Shown in pieces: positions 17,239 to 26,817 of a DNA stretch of 64,000 bases (its first letter is position 1; the number at the start of each line of letters is the position of its first letter). The notes below the pieces were generated by a model that made no database searches, was not told where the DNA came from, and saw nothing but the letters and a program-made list of their open reading frames with translations. The translations under genes and the position numbers were made by a program. Origin of the DNA: Streptomyces goshikiensis (GTDB lineage Bacteria > Actinomycetota > Actinomycetes > Streptomycetales > Streptomycetaceae); contig NZ_BMVE01000012.1 in NCBI RefSeq assembly GCF_014650555.1, forward strand, positions 186,001 through 250,000, in the 5' to 3' direction.

Positions 17239-17820
17239 TTGAACCAGGAGAGGCGCGAACAAGCCCAGGGATTCCTGCATCCGGACGAGCGGCTGATAGC
17301 CGCGTGTCCCTACGAACTGGGACCCGGCGTACCGCTTCCGCCGGAGGACCTGCTGGCCGCTCCGGAGCCCCCGGACCTCGGCCGGCGCATCGAGGCGAGA
17401 CTCCCCCGCTCACTGCGGCAGTTGGTCACCCGCGGACACGACCGCGCGCCGGACCCGGTGGAGGACCCCGGCGCGGCGCTCGCGCACGGCACGAGCATGG
17501 AGGGCGGCTGGCAGAGCGCGGCCGGCCACTTCCTGGTGAGCCGCGCCAATGTGCGGGGCTCGGCCACCGGCGTCCTCGCCGTCACCGACCGGCGCTGGTT
17601 CGGGCTGAGCGACGTCTCGCCGCTGTGGCAGGCGACGCCCGTGATGAAGCAGTACTGGGAGGCCCCGAGGTCGGCCATCGCCGCGCTGCGCGCAGGCACC
17701 GGCATGACGCAGCGGGGCCGGATGGAGATCCGGTTCACCGACGGGTCGTGGGTGGCTGTCCTGGCGACCGTCCCGGCGCAGGCGGCGCCCTTCGCCGCGG
17801 CCGCCGCCCGCCTGCACTGA
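17239..17820 (+). CDS. Hypothetical actinobacterial protein
   Basis: 193 aa from TTG 17239, supported by CAGGAG eight bases upstream. I recognise no named family. The centre holds GHFLVSRANVRGSATGVLAVTDRRWFGLSDV, given here in part (VLAVTDRRWFGLSD), and RMEIRFTDGSWVAVLA; together these resemble a PH-like or GRAM-type beta domain. No signal peptide or membrane segment. Divergent from the conservon. Confidence 0.7.
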   Translation: MNQERREQAQGFLHPDERLIAACPYELGPGVPLPPEDLLAAPEPPDLGRRIEARLPRSLRQLVTRGHDRAPDPVEDPGAALAHGTSMEGGWQSAAGHFLVSRANVRGSATGVLAVTDRRWFGLSDVSPLWQATPVMKQYWEAPRSAIAALRAGTGMTQRGRMEIRFTDGSWVAVLATVPAQAAPFAAAAARLH

Positions 17821-17858
17821 CGCGCGGCGGGCGGGGGCGGACGGGCTGACCGGTCAGG

Positions 17859-19688
17859 TCAGGCGCGGGCGTGTCCGGCGGGGAGGGCGGCCGACGCCTG
17901 GGACGGCGCGGGGGTCGCCGGCGCCGTGGGCGTCGGCGCGGCGGGCGCAGCCGGCGCGGCCGGGCCCTCGGCGTCGCAGGTGACCTCGTCGCGCGGGGTG
18001 TAGTGCGTCCGGAAGGTCTCCTTCTTGACCTCCTGGCCGCCCTTGACGAAGACGCGGCCGACGGACACGTCGAACCCCTCCAGCGGGGTCTGCACCTCGC
18101 ACGTCGGGCCGGCGCCCGTGCGCTTGCCCGGCGGGACGGGGTTGGTCCGCGGCCCGTGGGTCGCGCGTATCTCGTCGTACTTCTTCGTACCGAGGAAGCT
18201 GATGGTCACCGAGGTGTCGGTGGACCGCGCCCGGATGTAGATCGCGTGACCGGAGTCGTTCTTCCAGCGCAGGTCCAGGGTGCCCCAGGCCACGGTGGCC
18301 TCCCGGCCCTCGGGGTAGCGCTCGATGTAGAACGAGTGCGCCCCGTGCTCCAGCGGCTTGACGCCCGCGAAGAAGAGGGCGTTGTACATGGTCGTCGCGA
18401 CCGCCGAGACACCGCCGCCGGGCGACTTCGTGAACTGGCCGTCGTTGATCATGATGCCGTCGACGAACCCGTTCTCCTTGGTCCGCTCGCCGACCGTCTT
18501 GTTGAAGCTCCACGTATCGCCCGGCATGACGAGCGAGCCGTTGATCAGGTCGACGGCGCGCCCGATGTTGGTGGTGCGGTACGGGGCGGCCGGGAAGTTG
18601 ACGGTGAAGGACGAGACCTGCTCCTTGATGCCCAGGCGCTCGGCCTCGGCGCCCGTCAGGCGCGGCTGGACGGCCGGTGCGGCGAGCTCGGCGCTGCGGG
18701 CGGCTCCCGAGCGCGTCAGCAGCGGCATGACCGCGTCCCCGAGGGCCTTGGCCGTGACCTTGAGCCCGGGGCGCCCGGCGTCGGCGACGACCACCCGGTT
18801 CGCGGCGTCGGTGCGCAGCGTCGCGTTGCGCGGGGCGGGGGCGGCCTCGGCCACCTGGCGGGCGACCGCGGGGTCGTCCAGCAGCCCCTGCGCGTCGAGG
18901 TGGGGGACGAGGCGGCCGTGGCCGTCGTCCTTGACCGTGAGGTGCTTGCCGAGCACGGCGGGCGTGATGGTGACGGGCTTCCCCGCCAGGGTGAGGGTGA
19001 CCGGGCCGGACATCGCGGGCTCGGCGAACTCCTTCATGGCCCGGGCGGTCTCCTCGGGCCCGACGGCCGGGGCCGTCCGCTTCACCGGGAGCGCGACGGG
19101 GCCGGAGCCCGGACGCAGATAGGCGGCGCGGACGGCGTCCGCCGCCTGACCCGCGTGCACGGTGACACCGGTGACGGGGGCGGTGACCTTGGCGGCGCCG
19201 TCCTCGAAGGTGATGGCGCCGCTGCGGGCCTCCTGGCGGCGGGCGGCGGCGAGCCGGTCGGCCGCGGCCGTCCCGGCCGGGGCGTCCACCCGGATCACGG
19301 GCTCGACCTCGCGGTCCCGCTCGGGCGCGAAGAGGCGGCCGATGACGGTGACGGGGTCGGATCCGGTGTCGGTGGCGCGCGCGGCGGTGGCGGCGGTGTC
19401 CACGGACAGGCCGAAGGCGGCGGGGGCGGCCTTCTCGACGCGGTCGCCGATCTTCAGCTGCATCGGCGCCGCGGCGACGGGGCCGAGCCGGTGGTCGAGG
19501 GCGGTCTTGGCCTCCGTACGGCTCATGCCGCCTATGTCGACTCCGCGCACGGTGGTGCCGTCGGCCACGGCGTCGCCGGTCATGATCAGGCCGGTGACGT
19601 AGAGGCCGCCGAAGCCGAGGACCGCGGCGCCCGCCGCGATGGGCAGGGCTGTCCGCAGAGTGGCTTTCCGGCCGTGTTCGCGTCGCAT
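17859..19688 (-). CDS. VanW family protein with YoaR-like domains
   Basis: 609 aa from ATG 19688 (GGGAGAGAG just upstream). One N-terminal membrane anchor (about residues 10-35, TALPIAAGAAVLGFGGLYVT). Two putative peptidoglycan-binding (YoaR-like) stretches occupy roughly 45-300. The VanW domain lies at about 365-500 with PGDTWSFNKTVGERT, GGGVSAVATTMYNALFFAG and HSFYIERYPEG. A G5-like or extra beta region and a 40-residue Ala/Pro/Thr tail end the protein. Cell-envelope protein, probably anchored and outward facing; VanW itself is of unknown biochemistry. Confidence 0.88.
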   Translation of the reverse strand: MRREHGRKATLRTALPIAAGAAVLGFGGLYVTGLIMTGDAVADGTTVRGVDIGGMSRTEAKTALDHRLGPVAAAPMQLKIGDRVEKAAPAAFGLSVDTAATAARATDTGSDPVTVIGRLFAPERDREVEPVIRVDAPAGTAAADRLAAARRQEARSGAITFEDGAAKVTAPVTGVTVHAGQAADAVRAAYLRPGSGPVALPVKRTAPAVGPEETARAMKEFAEPAMSGPVTLTLAGKPVTITPAVLGKHLTVKDDGHGRLVPHLDAQGLLDDPAVARQVAEAAPAPRNATLRTDAANRVVVADAGRPGLKVTAKALGDAVMPLLTRSGAARSAELAAPAVQPRLTGAEAERLGIKEQVSSFTVNFPAAPYRTTNIGRAVDLINGSLVMPGDTWSFNKTVGERTKENGFVDGIMINDGQFTKSPGGGVSAVATTMYNALFFAGVKPLEHGAHSFYIERYPEGREATVAWGTLDLRWKNDSGHAIYIRARSTDTSVTISFLGTKKYDEIRATHGPRTNPVPPGKRTGAGPTCEVQTPLEGFDVSVGRVFVKGGQEVKKETFRTHYTPRDEVTCDAEGPAAPAAPAAPTPTAPATPAPSQASAALPAGHARA

Positions 19689-19968
19689 CTCTCTCCCGGT
19701 GGCGCTTGACTTCGATGGCGCCTGGCACCCCACCCGCGAATCGCAAATCCAGCCAGACCGGACACAATCATTCACCAATTCGGACTAAACGGGTCATAAA
19801 TGTGCCCGTTCTCACGCCGGAGGGGCGAGCCGGGAGAGCGGCCCGCCGAAGTGGGCGATCACGGGCATCGAAGTAAGGCCACTTGGGTCGGATTGGCCCT
19901 GTCCGGGCCGTGGGCACATGCCACACCGTGAGATCCGTCGATCTTTGGCCCCAGGAAAGGCTCCACCG

Positions 19969-20694
19969 GTGTCCTCCACCCCTCCGCGACCCGCCGCCCG
20001 CGCGCGCCGCCTCCCCCGCCGGCTGTCGCAGCTCTACGTGGGCCTCGCCCTGTACGGGGCGAGCTCGGCGTTCCTGGTCCGCGCGGGCCTGGGCCTGGAC
20101 CCGTGGGACGTCTTCCACCAGGGCCTGGCCGAGCGGCTCGGGTGGAGCATCGGCACCGTGTCGGTGGCCGTGGGTGCGCTGGTCCTGCTGCTGTGGGTGC
20201 CGCTGCGGCAGCGGCCGGGGCTGGGCACGGTGTCCAACGTCTTCGCGGTGGGCCTGTCCATGGACGCGACCCTCGCCGTCCTGCCGGACGCGCACGGCCT
20301 CGTCCCGCAGGCTGCCCTGCTCACGGCGGGCATCGTCCTCAACGGGGTCGCGACCGGCCTCTACATCTGCGCCGCCTTCGGGCCGGGGCCGCGCGACGGC
20401 CTGATGACCGGGCTGCACCGGCGGACGGGCCGCTCGGTGCGGCTGGTGCGGACCGGCATCGAGCTGACCGTGCTCGCGGCCGGATTCCTGCTCGGCGGCA
20501 CCGTGGGCGTCGGCACGATCGCGTACGCGCTCGCCATCGGACCGCTGTCGCAGCTCTTCCTGAAGCTGTTCGCCCTGCCCGACCCGGTCGAGCCCACGCC
20601 CGAGCCCGAGCCTGCACCTGGGCCGACGCAGGCGCAGGCGCAGGCGCGGCCGGCCGAGGCGGAGGCCGCCCTGCCGCGCGTCGCGGCCTCCTGA
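19969..20694 (+). CDS. YczE/YitT-type integral membrane protein
   Basis: 241 aa from GTG 19969, chosen because AGGAAAGG lies upstream; an ATG at 19918 has no ribosome site. Five or six hydrophobic segments with GLALYGASSAFLVRAGLGLD, PWDVFHQGLAE and ICAAFGPGPRDGLMTGLHRR, the pattern of the YczE/YyaS family. The C-terminus is a Pro/Glu/Gln-Ala repeat tail (about residues 208-235). Function of the family is poorly known, possibly transport. Confidence 0.82.
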   Translation: MSSTPPRPAARARRLPRRLSQLYVGLALYGASSAFLVRAGLGLDPWDVFHQGLAERLGWSIGTVSVAVGALVLLLWVPLRQRPGLGTVSNVFAVGLSMDATLAVLPDAHGLVPQAALLTAGIVLNGVATGLYICAAFGPGPRDGLMTGLHRRTGRSVRLVRTGIELTVLAAGFLLGGTVGVGTIAYALAIGPLSQLFLKLFALPDPVEPTPEPEPAPGPTQAQAQARPAEAEAALPRVAAS

Positions 20695-20702
20695 ACGCCG
20701 CC

Positions 20703-20725
20703 GCGTCCGGGCCGCGGCCGGACGC
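20703..20725. terminator. Hairpin after the YczE-like gene
   Basis: GCGTCCGG pairs with CCGGACGC (8 bp) around a 7-base GC-rich loop, 9 bp after the stop; flanking CGCCG copies may lengthen it. No T tract. Confidence 0.4.
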
Positions 20726-20775
20726 CGCCGGGAAACCGGGTGCGGCCGGGTAAGAGGCGCTGACAGCATGCGGGC

Positions 20776-21693
20776 ATGACCTCAACTGCCGCCGCCCGCG
20801 ACTCCCTCGAAGGCCTGGCCCTCGGCGACGCCTTCGGGGAGCGCTGGTTCCCCCTCTTCTGGCCGGGCCAGGACCCGTACGAACTGATCCGGGCGCGCCG
20901 GACGCCCGAGGACCCGGCCTGGCGCTGGACGGACGACACCGCGATGGCGCTCGCGGTCTACCGGGTCCTGGCGCTGCACGGCGCCGCGCACCAGGACCGG
21001 CTGGCCGAGGCCTTCGCCGAGGCCTACCTCGACGACGCGTACCGCGGTTACGGGTACGGGATGCACCAGCTGCTGCCCAAGCTCGCCCAGGACCCGTCGA
21101 GTTGGCGGACCGAGAGCAGGAACCTGTTCGACGGCACGGGCAGCCTCGGCAACGGGGCCGCGATGCGGGTGGCGCCGCTGGGCGCCTGGTTCCACGAGGA
21201 CCTCGACGAGGTGGCGGAACAGGCCGCGCTCTCCGCCGAGGTCACGCACGCCCACCCGGAGGCGGTCGCGGGCGCGGTGGCCGTGGCCCTGGCGGCCGCG
21301 CTGGCCGCCCGCAGCCGGAACCGGCCCGCGCCGCAGGCCGCGGCGTTCCTGGCGGAGGTGGCCGACCGTACGCCCTCCGGGCCGGTCGGGGACGGACTGC
21401 GCGAGGCGGCCGCGCTCCCCGCCAGCACCGGCGCGCGCCGGGCCGCCGCCGTCCTCGGCAACGGCGCGAGGATCCGCGCGAGCGACACGGTGCCGTTCGC
21501 CCTGTGGTCGGCCGCCCGGAACCTGGACAGCCTGGTCGACGCGCTCTGGGCCACGGCGGAGGGGCTCGGTGACGTCGACACCACCTGCGCCATCACCGGC
21601 GGCACGGTCGCCGCCCGTACCGGCACCTCCGCCGTCCCCGGGTCCTGGCTGGCGCGCCGCGAACCCCTTCCCGGCTGGCTCGCCGACGCCTGA
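20776..21693 (+). CDS. ADP-ribosylglycohydrolase family protein
   Basis: 305 aa from ATG 20776. Dinuclear-metal hydrolase fold with all family signatures: GLALGDAFGERW near the start, WTDDTAMALAV (metal ligands Thr-Asp-Asp), GSLGNGAAMRVAPLG, THAHPEAVAGA and GDVDTTCAITGG. It removes ADP-ribose from proteins or nucleic acids, or acts on related ADP-ribosyl compounds. Family members include DraG. No ADP-ribosyltransferase is adjacent; it seems to be a stand-alone gene. Confidence 0.92.
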   Translation: MTSTAAARDSLEGLALGDAFGERWFPLFWPGQDPYELIRARRTPEDPAWRWTDDTAMALAVYRVLALHGAAHQDRLAEAFAEAYLDDAYRGYGYGMHQLLPKLAQDPSSWRTESRNLFDGTGSLGNGAAMRVAPLGAWFHEDLDEVAEQAALSAEVTHAHPEAVAGAVAVALAAALAARSRNRPAPQAAAFLAEVADRTPSGPVGDGLREAAALPASTGARRAAAVLGNGARIRASDTVPFALWSAARNLDSLVDALWATAEGLGDVDTTCAITGGTVAARTGTSAVPGSWLARREPLPGWLADA

Positions 21694-21760
21694 GCCCGCC
21701 CGGGTGCGACGCCGGGTTTCACTGCCCGCCGGACGGCGTCCCCGGCACTAGGCTCGGGCC

Positions 21761-22603
21761 GTGGGACAGCCCGAGCAGCACGCCGAAGGCGCAGGACCGT
21801 TCACCACCCGGCTCACCTGGCAGCGCGCCGAAGGGGAAACGGTGGTCTGGGAGTCGCGGCTCGCGCGCCGGCGCGGGGTGCTGTCGGTCCGCGGTCCGGG
21901 GGAGGCGGCCGGCCGGCCCTCGGCCGCCGGCCCGCGGGCGCTGCGCCGGCTGCGCAGGCTCAACGCCATCGCTTCCGGTGCCTTCGTGACCGGCGGGGCG
22001 CTCTTCGCCGCCGGCGCCGCGATCTCCCAGTTCGGCTCGGGCGATCCGCTGCTGAGCGCCTCGGTCTACTTCGCGGGCGGCCTGTTCTTCAACACCGGTG
22101 GCTACGTGTCGCTCCTCCAGGTGCTGAACGCGCCCCGGCACGCCCCCGGCGGCGGCGCGCTGGTCACGGCCGGCTGGCGGTGGTGGGGGTACGAGCCGAT
22201 GCGGCTGGACTGGCTGAGCACGTTCGTGCTGTTCGTCGGAACCCTCGTGTTCGGCGTCAACCTGCTGGACTCGTTCCTGCGGGGCCTGAGCGTCCAGCAG
22301 GTCAACCGGCTCGTCTGGACCCCCGACATGATCGGGTGCGTGCTGTTCCTGGTCTCGGGCCACCTCGCGTTCGCCGAGATCTGCCACCGGTCCCTGCCCT
22401 GCCTGCGCTCGCGCAGCCTCGGCTGGTGGGTCGTGGCCGTGAACCAGTTCGGCTCGCTCCTCTTCATGGTCTCCGCCCTGGCCGCCTTCACCCGGCCCTC
22501 CACGGGAAGCCTGCTCAACACGGGCATCGCCAACTGGGGGACGCTGACGGGGGCGGTGTGCTTCTCGGTCGGCGGCGTGCTCCAGCTCTTCGAACGCCCG
22601 TAG
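21761..22603 (+). CDS. Hypothetical multi-pass membrane protein (YrhK-like)
   Basis: 280 aa from GTG 21761. After a charged N-terminus come about six hydrophobic segments (ASGAFVTGGALFAAGAAI, VYFAGGLFFNTGGYVSLLQV, STFVLFVGTLVFGVNLLDSF, MIGCVLFLVSGHLAFAEI). The last ones recall the YrhK domain. Asn, Gly and Trp at conserved-looking positions (WGYEPMRLDWLST) suggest a real family; no function is known. Confidence 0.75.
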   Translation: MGQPEQHAEGAGPFTTRLTWQRAEGETVVWESRLARRRGVLSVRGPGEAAGRPSAAGPRALRRLRRLNAIASGAFVTGGALFAAGAAISQFGSGDPLLSASVYFAGGLFFNTGGYVSLLQVLNAPRHAPGGGALVTAGWRWWGYEPMRLDWLSTFVLFVGTLVFGVNLLDSFLRGLSVQQVNRLVWTPDMIGCVLFLVSGHLAFAEICHRSLPCLRSRSLGWWVVAVNQFGSLLFMVSALAAFTRPSTGSLLNTGIANWGTLTGAVCFSVGGVLQLFERP

Positions 22604-22871
22604 GCCGGTGTCCGGGCAGTGTCCGGCCGGTGCCGCGCGGGTACGGCCCGCTGCCGGACCGTCAGATCCCCGGACGCCCCTCCCCCGGGCCGGCGCGGCC
22701 GATCCCGGACTCCGGAGGCCCTGACGGGCGGGTGAATACGCCCGAACTGTCCGTAATGCTGCCATCATCGGACCGAAGGCCGGCCCCGCTCCGCCCGCCG
22801 GGGCCCGCGACACTCCCCCTCCAGGCCGTCGCAGCGGCACCCATCGACCAGGACGGCATCGAGGAGCCACT

Positions 22872-24248
22872 TTGACGTCACCCACTCCGCCGGAACGGCA
22901 CGGGCCGCCCCAGGGCGGCGGGTTCGCCACCCTCCGCACCGACCCCTTCGGCCCACTGCGCACCAGGGGCTACCTCAAGCTCCTCTTCCTCGCCGCCGTC
23001 CTGGGTGTCGTGCTGTCGGCCGGCGCGTACGGGTTCCTCCAGGCGGTCGACCAGATCCAGCACGCCCTGTTCGACGACCTGCCCCGGGGCCTCGGATTCG
23101 CCCGGCCCCCCGTGTGGTGGCCGCTGCCCCTCCTCGCGCTCTCCGGCCTGCTGGTCGCGCTGGCGATCCGGTACCTGCCGGGCAACGGCGGCCACGAGCC
23201 GGCCGAGGGCCTCAACACCAAGGGGGCGCCCCCCGCGGCCGAACTCGCCGGCATCCTGCTCGCGGCACTGGCCTCGCTGGGCTTCGGCGCGGTGATCGGA
23301 CCCGAGGCGCCGCTGATCGCGCTCGGCGGCGGCATCGCCCTGTACGCGATCCGGCGCGTCCAGCCGACGGCCGACGCCACCACCCAGGCCGTCGTGGCGG
23401 CCTCCGGCAGCTTCGCGGCGATCAGCGCGCTGCTGGGCTCGCCCCTGCTCGGCGCCTTCCTGCTCATGGAGACCTCCGGAATCGGCGGGCCCGCACTCGG
23501 CCTCACCCTGCTCCCCGGACTGCTGGCCTCGGGCATCGGCTCGCTGATCTTCACCGGGCTCGGGTCCTGGACCGGCGTCGGCGGCGGGCAGCTCGTCATC
23601 CCGAGCCTGCCGGCCACCGAACGCCCGGACCTCGCGCAGTTCTGCTGGGCCCTCGTGATCGGCATCGCGGCCGCCGCGGCGGGCACCACCATCCAACGCC
23701 TCGCGCGGCGGCTGCAAAAGGACGTGAAACGCCGCCGCCTGCTGTGGACCCCGCTCCTGGGCCTCGTCGTCGCCGGCCTGGCCATCGCCTACGCCGAAGC
23801 CACCGGCAACGACTCCTCGGAGGTGCTCTTCTCCGGCCAGAGCGCGCTCCCCCAGGTCCTGCTCCACGCCGGCGAGTACACCGGGGCCGCGCTCACCCTG
23901 CTGATCGTCTGCAAGGGCATCGGCTACTGCCTCTGCCTGTCGGCGTTCCGCGGCGGCCCGATCTTCCCGGCCCTGTTCATCGGCGCGGCCGGCGGCATCG
24001 CCCTCTCGCACCTCCCCGGCCTGCCGTACGTCTCGGCCGCCGCGATGGGCATGGGAGCGATGGCGGTCGCCCTGCTCAAGCTGCCGATGACGTCCGTACT
24101 GCTCGCGACGCTCCTGCTGGGCTCGGACGGCGTGACCGTCATGCCGCTCGTGATCGTGGCCGTGGTGGTCTCCCACGTAACGGCCTCCCGGCTCACCCCG
24201 GCCCCGCCCCCCGAACCGGCCGTCACCCCACCCCCGGTCCCGGCCTGA
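22872..24248 (+). CDS. CLC-type chloride channel/antiporter protein
   Basis: 458 aa from TTG 22872 (GAGGAG 5 bases upstream). About ten membrane helices of the CLC fold. The first selectivity motif, usually GSGIPE, is GNGGHEP; the second, usually GREGP, is GFGAVIGPEAPL and keeps the gating Glu; the third is RGGPIFPALFIGAAGG. Altered motifs put it in the divergent bacterial CLC branch without clear ion assignment. Followed by a strong hairpin terminator. Membrane location is secure; chloride specificity is inferred. Confidence 0.87.
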   Translation: MTSPTPPERHGPPQGGGFATLRTDPFGPLRTRGYLKLLFLAAVLGVVLSAGAYGFLQAVDQIQHALFDDLPRGLGFARPPVWWPLPLLALSGLLVALAIRYLPGNGGHEPAEGLNTKGAPPAAELAGILLAALASLGFGAVIGPEAPLIALGGGIALYAIRRVQPTADATTQAVVAASGSFAAISALLGSPLLGAFLLMETSGIGGPALGLTLLPGLLASGIGSLIFTGLGSWTGVGGGQLVIPSLPATERPDLAQFCWALVIGIAAAAAGTTIQRLARRLQKDVKRRRLLWTPLLGLVVAGLAIAYAEATGNDSSEVLFSGQSALPQVLLHAGEYTGAALTLLIVCKGIGYCLCLSAFRGGPIFPALFIGAAGGIALSHLPGLPYVSAAAMGMGAMAVALLKLPMTSVLLATLLLGSDGVTVMPLVIVAVVVSHVTASRLTPAPPPEPAVTPPPVPA

Positions 24249-24259
24249 CACCCCCGCCC

Positions 24260-24298
24260 CCGCACAGGGCCCCGGAAACAACCGAGGGCCCTGTGCGG
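24260..24298 (+). terminator. Rho-independent-like terminator after the CLC gene
   Basis: A perfect 13-bp stem (CCGCACAGGGCCC with its complement) closes a 13-base loop, 11 bp after the stop. It also separates ordinary chromosome from the MFS/regulator pair. Confidence 0.8.
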
Positions 24299-24343
24299 CA
24301 GCGGCTCCTCTTGGTGACGGCCGTGAGCCGCGGACGAAGGTGG

Positions 24344-24378
24344 CACTGCCAGTGACAGTCTCCGCAGGAGTGCTGTCA
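24344..24378. promoter_or_regulatory. Inverted repeats upstream of the DHA2 efflux gene, candidate operator
   Basis: CACTGCCAGTG (24344-24354) is an odd-centred palindrome, and TGACAG (24353-24358) faces CTGTCA (24373-24378) across 14 bp. They lie 45-80 bp before the efflux-pump start. A likely ligand is the HTH regulator encoded downstream at 25969; this is inference. Confidence 0.4.
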
Positions 24379-24422
24379 GAGGGGATCTGGCTGGGGCGGG
24401 GCGGGCGGCCGAGGCTGGGGGC

Positions 24423-25862
24423 ATGACAACCGCTGACACCTCCACGACCGCCGCATCCGCGCCGCCGACCGGTGCCCGCATGACCGGACGCCAAGTCGCC
24501 GCCCTGATGGTGCTCCTGGCTTCGCAGTTCATGATGGCCGCAGACTTCTCCGTGCTCAACGTCGCGCTGCCCGAGGTCGGTGTGTCCCTCGGGTTCTCGA
24601 CGGGGAGCCTGCAGTGGATCACCACGACGTTCGCCTTGTGTGCCGCCGGATGCACCCTCGTCTTCGGCCGCGTCGGCGACTACGTGGGGCGCCGGCGCAT
24701 CTTCACGGCGGGAATGGTCGTCCTGGCCGTTTCCTCTCTCGTCGGAGGCATCGCCGACTCAGCCGCGATGCTGCTGGTCGCCCGTACGCTCCAGGGTCTG
24801 GCCACTGCGGCCGTCACGCCCGCGGCGCTCGCCCTGCTCACCACGGCCTTCGCCGAGCCCTCTCTGCGGACCCGCTCGCTCGGCCTCAACAGCGTGATGA
24901 TGAGCTCCGGTTTCAGCGTCGGCGCGATCCTCGGCGGTGTCCTCACGGATGCGCTCTCCTGGCGCTGGGCCTTCTTCATCAACATCCCCGTGGCCATCGC
25001 GGCGATCGCCGTCGTGCCGCTCGTCGTCGACGAGAGCCGGGCCGGGCAGCGCAGCCGCATCGACCTGCCGGGCGCGCTGCTGATCACCCTGGGCCTGTTC
25101 TCCGGGATCTACGGCGTCACCCGCGTCGGCGAGCAGGGCTTGGACCTGACGGCCGGCGTCGCGCTGATCGCCGCCGCCGTCCTGCTGAGCGTCTTCTGGA
25201 CCGTGGAGAGCCGTACCGTCGATGCCCTGGTGCCGGTGAAGGTCCTGAGGAAGCCCGACATCGCCTTCGGCAACGTGGCCGCCCTGTTCATCTTCGGCGG
25301 CGAGACGGCACTGATCTTCTTCACCGGTCTGTACGTCCAGAACGTGCTCGGCCTGTCGTCCCTGGTTGCCGGCCTGGTGCTGCTCGGGATCGGAACGGGC
25401 CAGATCATCGCCGGCGTCGTCGGCCCGCGTCTCCTCCAGCGCGTCTCGCCGCGCACGATGCTCGGCGTCTCCCTTGCGCTCCAGGGCGCCTTCATGCTGC
25501 CCGCGCTGTGGGCGACCGCGGACTCACGCTGGCTGATCCCGCTGATCATCACCCAATTCGTGAACGCGTTCTTCTCCATGATGGCGGCCCTGTGCTTCAT
25601 GGTCATCGCCACCTCGTCCGTCGATGCCGACGAACAGGGCATGGCGACCGGGATGGCAACACAGAGCCAGCAGGTCGGCATCGCGATCGGCATTCCCCTG
25701 GTGAGCGCGGCGTTCGCCACTGTCGTCGGGCAGGGCACCGCGACCGCCGCCAAGGAGCTCACTGGCATCCATGTGGCGATCGGCGTGGCCGGTGTCTCTC
25801 AGCTCGCCGTCGGCCTGCTCCTGTGGCTGGTGCTGCGCAGCAAGTTCAGCAGTCCGCAGTGA
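24423..25862 (+). CDS. MFS transporter, DHA2 (14-helix) drug-efflux family
   Basis: 479 aa from ATG 24423. Motif A is GRVGDYVGRRRIF after helix 2; motif C-like GFSVGAILGGVLTD is in helix 5; WRWAFFINIPVA is typical of EmrB/QacA members. The length fits 14 helices. Drug or metabolite export at the cytoplasmic membrane is expected. It forms a convergent-free pair with the HTH regulator 106 bp downstream, which probably controls it. Its base composition is slightly less GC-extreme than its left neighbours. Confidence 0.9.
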   Translation: MTTADTSTTAASAPPTGARMTGRQVAALMVLLASQFMMAADFSVLNVALPEVGVSLGFSTGSLQWITTTFALCAAGCTLVFGRVGDYVGRRRIFTAGMVVLAVSSLVGGIADSAAMLLVARTLQGLATAAVTPAALALLTTAFAEPSLRTRSLGLNSVMMSSGFSVGAILGGVLTDALSWRWAFFINIPVAIAAIAVVPLVVDESRAGQRSRIDLPGALLITLGLFSGIYGVTRVGEQGLDLTAGVALIAAAVLLSVFWTVESRTVDALVPVKVLRKPDIAFGNVAALFIFGGETALIFFTGLYVQNVLGLSSLVAGLVLLGIGTGQIIAGVVGPRLLQRVSPRTMLGVSLALQGAFMLPALWATADSRWLIPLIITQFVNAFFSMMAALCFMVIATSSVDADEQGMATGMATQSQQVGIAIGIPLVSAAFATVVGQGTATAAKELTGIHVAIGVAGVSQLAVGLLLWLVLRSKFSSPQ

Positions 25863-25968
25863 CCGCGGAGAGCCGATGTGGCGGCCGTTGTGGCGTTAGG
25901 ACACCGCGGTCCAACGCGATGTCGCCGATGCCGTTCGGCACTTCATAATGAAAAGGGTGGAACAGATC

Positions 25969-26817
25969 ATGAACACGGACCTCGGCAGCTATCTGCGCCA
26001 GATGCGCGAGCGTGTCCGACCGGAGCAGATGGGGCTGCGCACCAGCAACTCCCGGCGCGTTCCTGGACTGCGCCGTGAAGAAGTGGCCGCGCTGGCGGGT
26101 GTGAGCCAGACCTATTACACCCGGCTTGAGCAGTCACGGACCGCCCAGGCGTCCCCGCAGGTCCTGCTCTCCATCGCCCGCGCACTGGATCTCAGCAGCG
26201 ACGAGCAGGACTACCTGCTCAAGATCGGCACAGCGGTGCAGAACCCTCAACGGCAAACGCCCGATGACGACCAACTCAGCTACAGCACCAGGATGCTGAT
26301 GTCATCACTGGGCAGTGTGGCGGCAGCCGTGCTGAACTACCGGTGCGACATCCTGGCCTGGAACCCCCTGTACCACCAACTGTTCGCGCCCCACCTCGAA
26401 TTCGGCGTCCCGCAGGATGCCGAACGGCGCCCCAACGTCATCAAGATGAACTTCCTCGACGAGAACGTCCGGGCTCTGTACGCGGACTGGGCCGTCGAAT
26501 CGGAGTCGAACGTGACGTATCTGCGATTCATCTCGGGAAATCACCGGCACGATCCGCGGCTTGCCGAGCTGATCGGCGAGCTGACCATCCAGGACGAGGA
26601 GTTCGCGGCGCTCTGGTGCCGCCAGCGAGTGGCCAACTGCATGGAGGGCACCAAGCTCTTCGACCATCCGGTGGTGGGCGAGCTGGAGTTGATGTATCAG
26701 TCCGCCGGCCTCCAGGACGGCAACATCCTGAAGCTCTACCACGCGGAGCCCGACTCCCCGCACGAGGCGGCCCTGCAGCTTCTGACGCTGGACCTGAACT
26801 CCGTTCACCGGCGCTGA
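25969..26817 (+). CDS. Helix-turn-helix (XRE/MmyB-like) transcriptional regulator
   Basis: 282 aa from ATG 25969, chosen because GGGTGG lies about nine bases upstream; ATG 25948 has no such site. XRE DNA-binding domain at residues 4-75: LGSYLRQMRERVRPEQMGL, then VPGLRREEVAALAGVSQTYY and TRLEQSRTAQASPQVL. The C-terminal part is an MmyB-type ligand-binding domain (CDILAWNPLYHQLFAPH). These regulators often govern an adjacent exporter or oxidoreductase; the DHA2 pump just upstream is the candidate. Confidence 0.9.
   Translation: MNTDLGSYLRQMRERVRPEQMGLRTSNSRRVPGLRREEVAALAGVSQTYYTRLEQSRTAQASPQVLLSIARALDLSSDEQDYLLKIGTAVQNPQRQTPDDDQLSYSTRMLMSSLGSVAAAVLNYRCDILAWNPLYHQLFAPHLEFGVPQDAERRPNVIKMNFLDENVRALYADWAVESESNVTYLRFISGNHRHDPRLAELIGELTIQDEEFAALWCRQRVANCMEGTKLFDHPVVGELELMYQSAGLQDGNILKLYHAEPDSPHEAALQLLTLDLNSVHRR

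Noticed and set aside
24423..26817. MFS pump and HTH gene as part of the current element
   Set aside because: They lie outside the 27471 att; at most they belong to an older, undefined element.
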